Under the pieces are notes generated by a model. The model saw nothing but the letters and a program-made list of their open reading frames with translations, was not told where the DNA came from and ran no database searches. From Alkalibacterium sp. (GTDB taxonomy: Bacteria > Bacillota > Bacilli > Lactobacillales > Carnobacteriaceae_A): a DNA stretch of 37,238 nucleotides. Position 1 is the first letter of the stretch. Every line of letters starts with the position of its first letter. Location of the stretch: assembly GCA_020832185.1 (NCBI GenBank), contig JAFIFE010000004.1, forward strand, positions 1 to 37,238, in the 5' to 3' direction. The position numbers were made by a program, and so were the translations under genes. This document shows, in pieces, positions 26,340 to 34,450 of this stretch.

Positions 26340-28829
26340 ATGAGCAACGTTGATGTAACTAGCGCAGTAATTATTTCAGAAAATCAGATGGAAGTCTTTC
26401 TCAATTCTGTTGAACATTTGAATCAGGAAGATATAAAAACGAGTTGGGAAGTCAAAAATAGCAATGGAGACGTCAATGCGATTGAATCCGTATCAATCGA
26501 CACAGATAGAAAAAGCGTGATCTTAACGAGCCCGTTCACTGTGGATGATGCACCCTATACTGTCCATTCAAAAGACAAAGAAATTCCGGTACTAATGGAC
26601 TGGAAACTAAAGGACAGCTATTACGCTTATGATGGAGAATTAGGTGCCCGTCTCCATCAAGATGGAACAGCAACGTTGAAAGTATGGTCACCTAGTGCAG
26701 ATGCTGTTCATGTCATTCTGTACGATAAAGAGGATCAATCCCGTGTAGTCAAAGATGACATAAGGATGGAAAGCATCGAATCCGGAGTATGGGAAGTAAG
26801 CTTAGATGAAAAAAATACGGAAATAGCTGATGTGAAAGGCTACTTCTATCATTATGAAATCAAAAGGGGAGACAAGTCCGTACTGGCTCTAGATCCTTAC
26901 GCGCGTTCACTGGCTGCCTGGAACAGTAACGATCCGAATACTGATATAGCCAAAGCGGCTATCGTCAACCCGGAAATACTAGGGCCAAAGCTGAATTATG
27001 CCGCTATCGAAGGGTACGAAAAACGTGAAGATGCAGTCATATATGAAGTTCATGTGAGGGACTTTACGTCTGATCCGTCAATCGATGACCAACTGGACAG
27101 TCCGTTCGGGACATTCAGTGCGTTTATCGAAAAACTGGACTATATAAAAAGTCTTGGGGTCACCCATATTCAGCTGCTGCCAGTCATGAGTTTCTATTTT
27201 ATCAATGAATTTAAAAACAATGAGCGCATGCTTCATTATGCTTCAAATGATTCGAATTATAATTGGGGTTACGATCCTCAGAGCTACTTTGCATTGACCG
27301 GCATGTACTCTGAAAATCCGCATGATCCTGAGAAGCGTATAGAAGAATTTAAACATCTGGTCGATGCTATCCATGGATGTGGAATGGGTGTGATTCTCGA
27401 TGTGGTTTACAATCATACTGCCCGGGTGGACATATTCGAGGATCTGGAACCGAATTATTATTACTTTATGGATAAAGACGGTAAACCAAGAGAAAGTTTT
27501 GGTGGCGGACGACTAGGTACGACGCATGCGATGTCCCGGCGTATCCTTGTTGATTCGATCGTCAACTGGACAAAAGAGTATAAAGTGGATGGCTTTCGTT
27601 TCGATATGATGGGAGATCATGACGCTGAAAGCATTCAAATCGCTGTAGACGAAGCTGTAAAACTGAACCCGAATAGTCTGGTGATTGGCGAAGGATGGCG
27701 AACCTATGTAGGGGATGAAGATTCAGAAGAGATTTTAGCTGCAGATCAGGACTGGATGCAGCACGCTGAAGGGGTGGCATCATTTTCTGATGATTTCCGT
27801 AATGAACTGAAGTCTGGTTTCCTGAATGAAGGAGAGCCGAGCTTCCTCACGGGAGGAGCACGTTCTGTTCAGCGTATTTATGACAATCTGACTGCACATC
27901 CACATAACTTCACTGCAACGGATCCGGGGAGTGTGGTTCCTTATATTGGAGCCCATGATAACCTCACGCTGCATGATGTGATTGCACAGTCTATCCAGAA
28001 AGACCCGGACGACCATCAAGAGGAAATACACAAGCGGATTCGCTTAGGAAATCTGATGGTGCTGACTGCTCAAGGGATTCCATTTATTCATGCAGGCCAA
28101 GAGTTTGGGCGGACTAAGCAGTTCAGAAATGAGCGTTTCACGGAACGCGTTCCAGATGAAGAAACACCTGACCGTTCCGTTTTTATGACGGATACAGAAG
28201 GACAGCCATTCGGTTACCCCTACTTTATTCATGATTCAGTGTACGCAACGGACGCTGTCAACATGTTCGACTGGAACAAAGCATTGAACAAGGAAGCTTT
28301 CCCAATCAATACGTTGACACAAACTTACACAGCTGGCTTGATTGCGCTGAGACGAAGCACAGATGCTTTCTGCAAAGGAACCATGGAAGAAATTGCAGAA
28401 AAGGTATCTCTGGTTGATGCACCTGAAATAAAAGAGACGGATCTGGTGGTCGCATACTGCGCAGAAGATTCAAACGGCGACCGTTATTTTGTGTTTGTGA
28501 ATGCGGACGACACTGAACGCACTCTGACACTGGATACTGATTTGACCCATGGAGACATTATTGTTGACGGTCAAACGGCAGGTACGCTTGCAATAGGGAA
28601 TCCAGAAGGCATTTCAGTAACAGAACAGGGCGTGACTTTAGCTCCACTGACTGCTGCTGTCATCGTCCTCACTAAACAAGATATGACAAACCTGCCGGAC
28701 GCAGATACCGGCTCTGCTATCGGAAAAAGACTGCCATCAAAAGCATCTCCTCTATGGACCATAGGCGCAGCTGGACTATTAAGCATCCTGACGGGTGTAG
28801 CCCTAAACCTACTCAAGAAGAAAAAATAA
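26340..28829 (+). CDS. Type I pullulanase, paralogue of the C-terminal half of the amylopullulanase
   Basis: 829 residues. It aligns with amylopullulanase residues from about 1090 onward. YNWGYDP (307-313), Asp422, Glu451 and Asp540 are all present, with exactly the same spacing as in the larger enzyme (115, 29, 89), so the alpha-1,6 debranching site is intact. No signal peptide is present and the frame is closed by TAA at 26289. Yet the C-terminus looks like a surface anchor: LPSKA, a ~22-residue hydrophobic stretch, and KKKK. ATG 26340 lies 30 bases after AAAGGAGAGG, too far; at the proper distance only an in-frame ATC (26319) is seen, so the true start is uncertain. It may be a truncated duplicate that lost its export signal and amylase half, or a cytoplasmic debranching enzyme with a leftover anchor. 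Confidence 0.85.
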   Translation: MSNVDVTSAVIISENQMEVFLNSVEHLNQEDIKTSWEVKNSNGDVNAIESVSIDTDRKSVILTSPFTVDDAPYTVHSKDKEIPVLMDWKLKDSYYAYDGELGARLHQDGTATLKVWSPSADAVHVILYDKEDQSRVVKDDIRMESIESGVWEVSLDEKNTEIADVKGYFYHYEIKRGDKSVLALDPYARSLAAWNSNDPNTDIAKAAIVNPEILGPKLNYAAIEGYEKREDAVIYEVHVRDFTSDPSIDDQLDSPFGTFSAFIEKLDYIKSLGVTHIQLLPVMSFYFINEFKNNERMLHYASNDSNYNWGYDPQSYFALTGMYSENPHDPEKRIEEFKHLVDAIHGCGMGVILDVVYNHTARVDIFEDLEPNYYYFMDKDGKPRESFGGGRLGTTHAMSRRILVDSIVNWTKEYKVDGFRFDMMGDHDAESIQIAVDEAVKLNPNSLVIGEGWRTYVGDEDSEEILAADQDWMQHAEGVASFSDDFRNELKSGFLNEGEPSFLTGGARSVQRIYDNLTAHPHNFTATDPGSVVPYIGAHDNLTLHDVIAQSIQKDPDDHQEEIHKRIRLGNLMVLTAQGIPFIHAGQEFGRTKQFRNERFTERVPDEETPDRSVFMTDTEGQPFGYPYFIHDSVYATDAVNMFDWNKALNKEAFPINTLTQTYTAGLIALRRSTDAFCKGTMEEIAEKVSLVDAPEIKETDLVVAYCAEDSNGDRYFVFVNADDTERTLTLDTDLTHGDIIVDGQTAGTLAIGNPEGISVTEQGVTLAPLTAAVIVLTKQDMTNLPDADTGSAIGKRLPSKASPLWTIGAAGLLSILTGVALNLLKKKK

Positions 28830-28849
28830 GTCGAATGATTAAATGATGT

Positions 28850-28882
28850 GGGCTCTTGCTTAAAGCAAGAGCCTTCTTTTTA
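28850..28882 (+). terminator. Terminator after the second pullulanase
   Basis: GGCTCTTGCT and AGCAAGAGCC form a perfect 10-bp stem with a TAA loop, followed by TTCTTTTT. Confidence 0.9.
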
Positions 28883-28913
28883 TAGATCCTAGAGAAAGCC
28901 TCCTATTTTCAGT

Positions 28914-29297
28914 ACTCACTAATAGATGAACACTGACTTGTAAGAATCGAATACATATTGTCACTACTGGCGAAAGACCTCCAGATGAGTAGAAAGAATC
29001 AGGCAGAGATTGTTGAAGCTGAGATGAAAAATGGTATGAGCTTTAATAATAAGGAGTTTATTGTTTAAACTGAAAAGAATTCATGCGTGAGTTAGTAAAA
29101 TAATAACGCCATTGTTTAAACTGAAAAGAATTCATAACTGAGTTAGTAAAATAATAACGTCATTGTTTAAACTGAAACCAATTCGGTATTGAGCTTCAAG
29201 AATAAAGGTGCGATTGTCGCAAGTGAAGACTCTAATGATTTGAGTTTGAACAATACGATAGAGATTCTAATTACTCAAGAGAATAGTTGTACCGAGT
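28914..29297. repeat. Array 3 of the 51-52 bp phased ACTCA/TGAGT repeat (8 units)
   Basis: Left half-sites start at 28914 (ACTCA), 28966 (ACTGG), 29018 (GCTGA), 29069, 29120, 29171 (ACTGA), 29222 (AGTGA) and 29273 (ACTCA): periods 52, 52, 51, 51, 51, 51, 51. Right half-sites (TGAGT; variants TGACT, TGAGC, CGAGT) follow 19-20 bp later. The units at 29069 and 29120 are almost identical over the full 51 bp (ATTGTTTAAACTGAAAAGAA opening), so part of this array duplicated recently. It fills most of the 700-base gap between the pullulanase terminator and the operator at 29416. The remaining ~120 bases (29298-29415) show nothing clear. Confidence 0.85.
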
Positions 29298-29415
29298 GAC
29301 CACTATCCCGACTAAAATATAAGATCCTGCCTCTAGCTGCCTCAAAATAAGTCACTTTGAATAAAAAGAAAGAACAAGTGCACTGGATTTTCATTCGCTT
29401 TTCATTTAAGAAAGA

Positions 29416-29429
29416 TGATACCGATAACA
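29416..29429. promoter_or_regulatory. Maltose-regulon operator, copy 3 (TGATACCGATAACA)
   Basis: Same LacI-type palindrome as at 10975 and 16272, again exactly 12 bp upstream of the -35 (29442). Confidence 0.7.
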
Positions 29430-29441
29430 TTCCGAAAAGTG

Positions 29442-29470
29442 TTGTACGAATGTCCGCCAAAGATTAAGAT
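29442..29470 (+). promoter_or_regulatory. Promoter of the alpha-glucosidase / glucokinase / PTS / MapP operon
   Basis: TTGTAC (29442-29447), 17-base spacer, TAAGAT (29465-29470). Predicted start near 29477. Confidence 0.65.
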
Positions 29471-29479
29471 TATAGCTGT

Positions 29480-29493
29480 TGTCATAAATGACA
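29480..29493. promoter_or_regulatory. Perfect 14-bp palindrome just after the transcription start
   Basis: TGTCAT-AA-ATGACA sits at about +4 to +17 of the operon starting at 29531, the classic place for a repressor. Regulator unknown; it differs from the maltose operator and from cre. Confidence 0.5.
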
Positions 29494-29530
29494 GAGAAAA
29501 TGCTGACGAGAATGTGGAGTGACTTAATTA

Positions 29531-31228
29531 ATGGAAAAACAATGGTGGAAAAAGGCGGTAGCGTATCAAATCTACCCACGGAGTTTTTATGATTCAAATG
29601 GAGACGGTATCGGTGATTTGAAAGGCATTATTGAAAAACTGGATTACATCAAAGAGTTGGGGATTGATGTCATTTGGGTGAGTCCCGTATATGAATCGCC
29701 TAATGATGATAACGGCTATGATATCAGTGATTATCACGATATCATGTCAGAATTCGGCACAATGGCTGACTTTGATGAACTGCTCGCAGAAGTACATAAG
29801 CGTGGAATGAAAATTATTATGGACCTGGTTATTAATCATACATCTGACGAGCACGAATGGTTTATCGAGGCGCGCTCATCAAAAGACAACCCGTATCGCG
29901 ATTTTTATATCTGGCACCCAGCTAAGCCTGACGGATCAGAAATCAACAACTGGGAGTCGATTTTTGGCGGGTCGGTCTGGGAATATGATGAAACGACAGA
30001 TGAATATTTTATGCATGTCTTCTCTAAAAAACAGCCTGACTTGAACTGGGAGAATGCAACCGTAAGAGAGCATTTATATGAGATGGTCAACTGGTGGCTG
30101 GATAAGGGAATCGACGGATTTAGAGTTGATGCTATTTCTCATATCAAGAAAAGAAACGGCTTTCCTAATATGCCAAACCCTTTGAACAAAGATTATGTGC
30201 CTTCGTTTGATGGGCATATGAATCAGCCGGGGATTGATCTGTTCTTGTCAGAGTTCGCTGAAAAAACGATTAAGAACTATGATGTCATGACAGTGGGGGA
30301 AGCAAACGGTGTAACCATCAAAGATGCTGACCGCTGGGTAGGAGAAGAGAATGGCTACTTCAACATGATCTTCCAATTCGAACACCTTGGACTGTGGGGA
30401 GCAAACGGCGAAGGACTGGACCTTAAAGAATTGAAAGAAGTCATGACCAGATGGCAGAAAGGACTGGACGGCCGTGGATGGAATGCCTTGTTCATTGAGA
30501 ATCATGACCTGGCAAGAAGTGTGTCGACTTGGGGGAATGATGCTGATTTGAGAAAAACCTCAGCTAAAGCCTTGGCAACATTCTATTTCTTCATGCAGGG
30601 AACCCCTTTCATTTATCAAGGACAGGAAATCGGAATGACCAACGTACAGTTCGATTCGATTGAAGACTACGACGATGTCGGCATGATCAATATGTATAAT
30701 ATCGAAACAAAAAACGGATCGACTCACGAGGAAATAATGGAATACATCTGGAAAAATGGACGTGACAACTCACGCACACCGATGCAGTGGTCGAACGCAC
30801 CGGAAGCTGGATTTACAACAGGCACGCCGTGGTTTGGAACAAATCCGAACTACCCGGATATCAACGTGGATCAGGCACTGAACGATCCAGATTCCATTTA
30901 TCATTTTTACAAGAAGATGATTCAGATGAGAAAAACGACACCTGCTTTGATATATGGGCACTACGAACTGATTGCTGAGGAGCATGAGAAAGTGTATGCC
31001 TACCTTCGAGCGTATGAGGGCGTAGAGTATGTGATCGTGGTTAACTTATTCAATGAGTCTACAGTGATCGATCTGAGTGAAGAACTGGAACTAGGCGAAC
31101 TGAAATTGAGTAATTATACAGTAACAGATGAATTGAATGCTGTCATCAAGCTGCGCCCTTATGAGGCTCGAGTTCATAAAGTGGCGAAACAGAAAGTATG
31201 GCACGATCCAAACTACTACATCTTATGA
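29531..31228 (+). CDS. malL: Alpha-glucosidase (GH13_31, oligo-1,6-glucosidase family)
   Basis: 565 residues, cytoplasmic. It removes glucose from the non-reducing end of malto- or isomalto-oligosaccharides. The nucleophile is Asp200 (GFRVDAISH), acid/base Glu257 (VGEANG), and Asp326 (ENHDLAR) completes the triad. The residue after the nucleophile is Ala201. In this family valine there goes with alpha-1,6 cleavage and alanine or threonine with alpha-1,4, so maltase-like preference is inferred. It is the first gene of a four-gene operon. The ribosome site GGAG is 11 bases before ATG. Confidence 0.92.
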   Translation: MEKQWWKKAVAYQIYPRSFYDSNGDGIGDLKGIIEKLDYIKELGIDVIWVSPVYESPNDDNGYDISDYHDIMSEFGTMADFDELLAEVHKRGMKIIMDLVINHTSDEHEWFIEARSSKDNPYRDFYIWHPAKPDGSEINNWESIFGGSVWEYDETTDEYFMHVFSKKQPDLNWENATVREHLYEMVNWWLDKGIDGFRVDAISHIKKRNGFPNMPNPLNKDYVPSFDGHMNQPGIDLFLSEFAEKTIKNYDVMTVGEANGVTIKDADRWVGEENGYFNMIFQFEHLGLWGANGEGLDLKELKEVMTRWQKGLDGRGWNALFIENHDLARSVSTWGNDADLRKTSAKALATFYFFMQGTPFIYQGQEIGMTNVQFDSIEDYDDVGMINMYNIETKNGSTHEEIMEYIWKNGRDNSRTPMQWSNAPEAGFTTGTPWFGTNPNYPDINVDQALNDPDSIYHFYKKMIQMRKTTPALIYGHYELIAEEHEKVYAYLRAYEGVEYVIVVNLFNESTVIDLSEELELGELKLSNYTVTDELNAVIKLRPYEARVHKVAKQKVWHDPNYYIL

Positions 31229-31242
31229 TAAAGGAGAAGACA

Positions 31243-32217
31243 ATGGAAAAAATCGCTATTGGCATCGACTTAGGTGGGACTACGATCAAATTTGCTTTCG
31301 TTACGGAAGAAGGGCGGATCATCGCGCATTGGGCAGTGTTGACACCCATTCACAACAACGGAAGAAGCATTATTCCGACGATCATCGATTCGATACAGGA
31401 GAAGCTTATCGAGGAGTCATTATCGTCAGAACAGGTTTCAGCTATTGGGATGGGATCGCCTGGATCAGTAAACCGTGAAAAAGGGACAGTAACGGGAGCG
31501 TATAATTTGGGCTGGGTCGACACTGTTCAGATAAAAGAGGAAATCGAACGGGCACTCAACATTCCGTTTGCGTTAGATAATGACGCGAATGTGGCTGCGT
31601 TAGGCGAGCAGTGGATGGGTGCCGGTCAGAATGAACCGGATGTTGTCTTCCTGACTCTTGGAACAGGTGTTGGCGGCGGGGTCATCATCGGTGGCGAGCT
31701 GGTACATGGGTTTCTTGATACAGCAGGAGAAATTGGTCATATGAAAGTGGAGGAGGGCGGTTTTTCCTGTACCTGTGGTCAAAAAGGGTGTCTTGAAACA
31801 GTAGCGAGTGCGACGGGTATCGTGAACGTCGCAAGGAAAGAAGCGCCACACTACCTTGAGTCTTCGGCGCTGGCTAAAGCGATCCTTGAAGAAAAGGTCA
31901 TTACGGCGAAGTATGTCTTTGAGTCAGCCAGAAGTCAGGATCCTCTTGCAGAACATGTGCTGAAAAAAGTTGGAAACTATTTAGGAACAGCGTGTGCCAA
32001 CATTGCAAATATATTGAACCCTTCCACTATAGTATTAGGGGGCGGTGTGTCTCGAGCAGGGGATTTCCTGTTGAGCTTTGTTGTACCGCATTTTGAACGC
32101 AATGCCTTTCCAACAATCGCTAAGCATACGGCTATCAAGATTGCGACACTTGAAAATGATGCAGGCGTGCTAGGTGCCGCCTCCTTAGCATTTGAATCAG
32201 CAGAAATCAAAAAATAG
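31243..32217 (+). CDS. glcK: ROK-family glucokinase
   Basis: 324 residues from ATG 31243, which follows AAAGGAGA closely and lies 14 bases after the alpha-glucosidase stop; the same frame is open upstream to 31198 but overlaps that gene. It phosphorylates free glucose released by the alpha-glucosidase and maltose phosphorylase. The N-terminal phosphate loop is IGIDLGGTTIKFA. LDNDANVAALGE holds the catalytic Asp. The zinc motif CTCGQKGC spans residues 176-183, with the ROK signature before it (GEIGHMKVEEGG). Confidence 0.93.
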   Translation: MEKIAIGIDLGGTTIKFAFVTEEGRIIAHWAVLTPIHNNGRSIIPTIIDSIQEKLIEESLSSEQVSAIGMGSPGSVNREKGTVTGAYNLGWVDTVQIKEEIERALNIPFALDNDANVAALGEQWMGAGQNEPDVVFLTLGTGVGGGVIIGGELVHGFLDTAGEIGHMKVEEGGFSCTCGQKGCLETVASATGIVNVARKEAPHYLESSALAKAILEEKVITAKYVFESARSQDPLAEHVLKKVGNYLGTACANIANILNPSTIVLGGGVSRAGDFLLSFVVPHFERNAFPTIAKHTAIKIATLENDAGVLGAASLAFESAEIKK

Positions 32218-32257
32218 GCAAGACCGTTGTGGGTAACTAGAATAGACAGGAGCATGG

Positions 32258-34429
32258 ATGATGAAAAAAATAATGAATTTTGAGTTTTGGCAGAAGTTTG
32301 GGAAGGCATTAATGGGTGTGATTGCCGTTATGCCGGCCGCTGGATTAATGATCAGTATCGGAGGATCGATTCCACTGATCAATCCAGATCTAGCTGCATT
32401 AGTTGCACTAGGAAGCGTTATTGAAAATATCGGTTGGGCGATCATAGGAAATTTACACATTCTATTTGCTCTGGCTATCGGTGGAAGCTGGGCGAAGGAT
32501 AAGGCCGGTGGAGCTTTTGCTGCCGGGATCAGTTTTATTCTGATCAACCGTATCACTGGAGCCATTTTTGGCGTGACAGGGGACATGCTGGCTGATGAAG
32601 CTGCCGTGACTCAAACCCTGCTTGGAACAGAGATCCCAGTTAATGGGTATTTCGTTTCTGTTTTAGAAGCACCCGCACTTAACATGGGTGTGTTCGTCGG
32701 GATCATCGCCGGATTTTTAGGTGCGATGGCTTTCAATAAGTACTACAATTTCAGAAAACTACCGGACGCACTGTCATTCTTTAATGGGAAACGGTTTGTC
32801 CCATTCGTTGTGATCGTCTGGTCACTAGTCGCCGCACTGGTTCTTTCATTTGTATGGCCAGTCATTCAAGGTGGAATAAACAGTTTTGGTGTCTGGATCG
32901 CAGAATCACAGGATACTGCACCCGTTTTAGCTCCTTTCCTTTTTGGAACACTGGAACGACTGCTGTTACCATTTGGCTTGCATCATATGTTAACGATTCC
33001 GATAAACTATACACCGCTTGGAGGAACGTATCAGGTACTAAGTGGGGCGCAGGAAGGCGCATTCGTCTTCGGACAGGATCCGTTATGGCTGGCTTGGGCA
33101 CGTGACTTAGTCAACCTGGATGCCGCTGGAGATACAAGTACTTACCAGTATGCTATGGAAACATTCGTCCCCGCCCGTTTCAAAGTGGGACAGATGATCG
33201 GGTCTTCAGGGATACTAATGGGATTAGCCTATGCGATGTACAAAAATGTGGATGAAGACAAGCGGAAAGGATACAAGTCGATGTATGTATCTGCCGGACT
33301 TGCCGTATTCCTGACAGGGGTGACCGAACCTCTTGAGTTCATGTTCATGTTTGCAGCCATGCCGTTGTATGCGATATACGCTGTCATACAAGGGGCCGCT
33401 TTTGCCATGGCAGACATTATTAATTTACGCGTACATGCTTTTGGGAATATTGAACTGCTGACGCGAACGCCTTTGGCTTTAAGAGCAGGACTAGGACTAG
33501 ATCTGATCAACTTCGTGTGGGTCACTGTTTTATTCGCAGTGGGGACTTATTTCCTTGCGAATTTCCTGATCAAAAAGTTTAATTACGCGACACCTGGACG
33601 TAAAGGGAATTATGAAAACGACTCAATGGGTACTGAAAACAATCAAGTCGTTGATGCATCGCAGCAAGTGTATGACATTATTCATCTACTTGGTGGAAAA
33701 GATAACATTGAAGATGTTGACGCCTGCATGACGCGTCTGCGTGTGACAGTAAAAGATACCAATCGAGTAGGCAAGGAAGCACACTGGAAAAAAGCCGGAG
33801 CCATGGGACTAGTCCATAAAGATACGGGCGTTCAGGCTATATACGGACCAAAAGCAGATGTGCTGAAATCTGATATTATAGATGTACTTGAGTCTAATGC
33901 AGATATTCCCGCTTCAACGATCGACCAGGATACTCAAGAGAACGCTGGCGATAATGAATCGAAAGCTGCATTAAATACAGAAACAGCCGTTTACACCGTT
34001 GCATCAGGAACAGTGAAATCCATTACTGAAGCCCCTGATGAAGTCTTTTCTCAACAGATGATGGGGGATGGATTCCTTGTCGACCCTACTTCAGATACTG
34101 TCGTGTCACCTGTTTCGGGCACGATTGAAAATGTTTTTCCGACGAAACACGCGATTTCAATCAAAACAGCTGAAGGCATCGATGTCCTTGTCCATATGGG
34201 TATCGATACGGTAGAATTAAAAGGACGTGCTTTCGACGTTAAAGTGAACGAAGGACAAACGGTTAAAGCGGGAGAGACATTAGCTTTAATGGACCGTAAA
34301 CAAGTTAAAGAGGCTGGAAAAGATACAGTCATCCTGGTTGTCTTTACTAATTTAACGGAAGAGCATTCATTCGTACTAAACTCGAAAACAGATGGACATC
34401 AGTCAGACCGTATTGCAACAATCAATTAA
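32258..34429 (+). CDS. malT: PTS maltose/glucose transporter, EIICBA
   Basis: 723 residues in one chain: EIIC membrane domain (~1-435), EIIB (~455-550) with phospho-cysteine Cys490 (DACMTRLRV), and EIIA (~570-715) with phospho-histidine His646 (VLVHMGIDTVELKG). EIIC carries FGLHHMLTIPINYTPLGG, typical of the glucose/maltose branch. The glucose family is certain; maltose as substrate is inferred from the next gene (MapP type) and from maltose phosphorylase in the window. Two adjacent ATGs (32258, 32261) are possible; AGGAG (32248-32252) suits the second slightly better. It would import maltose as maltose-6'-phosphate. Confidence 0.88.
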   Translation: MMKKIMNFEFWQKFGKALMGVIAVMPAAGLMISIGGSIPLINPDLAALVALGSVIENIGWAIIGNLHILFALAIGGSWAKDKAGGAFAAGISFILINRITGAIFGVTGDMLADEAAVTQTLLGTEIPVNGYFVSVLEAPALNMGVFVGIIAGFLGAMAFNKYYNFRKLPDALSFFNGKRFVPFVVIVWSLVAALVLSFVWPVIQGGINSFGVWIAESQDTAPVLAPFLFGTLERLLLPFGLHHMLTIPINYTPLGGTYQVLSGAQEGAFVFGQDPLWLAWARDLVNLDAAGDTSTYQYAMETFVPARFKVGQMIGSSGILMGLAYAMYKNVDEDKRKGYKSMYVSAGLAVFLTGVTEPLEFMFMFAAMPLYAIYAVIQGAAFAMADIINLRVHAFGNIELLTRTPLALRAGLGLDLINFVWVTVLFAVGTYFLANFLIKKFNYATPGRKGNYENDSMGTENNQVVDASQQVYDIIHLLGGKDNIEDVDACMTRLRVTVKDTNRVGKEAHWKKAGAMGLVHKDTGVQAIYGPKADVLKSDIIDVLESNADIPASTIDQDTQENAGDNESKAALNTETAVYTVASGTVKSITEAPDEVFSQQMMGDGFLVDPTSDTVVSPVSGTIENVFPTKHAISIKTAEGIDVLVHMGIDTVELKGRAFDVKVNEGQTVKAGETLALMDRKQVKEAGKDTVILVVFTNLTEEHSFVLNSKTDGHQSDRIATIN

Positions 34430-34450
34430 TTAAGTCAGAGGAGCAAAAGA

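Noticed and set aside
31198-31242. Longer glucokinase overlapping the alpha-glucosidase gene
   Set aside because: The ROK fold starts at EKIAIGIDLGG and AAAGGAGA directly precedes ATG 31243. The upstream frame only happens to be open.
32197-34332. Minus-strand frames over the PTS gene
   Set aside because: Compositional shadows of the real EIICBA gene, which has complete EIIC, EIIB and EIIA domains on the plus strand.
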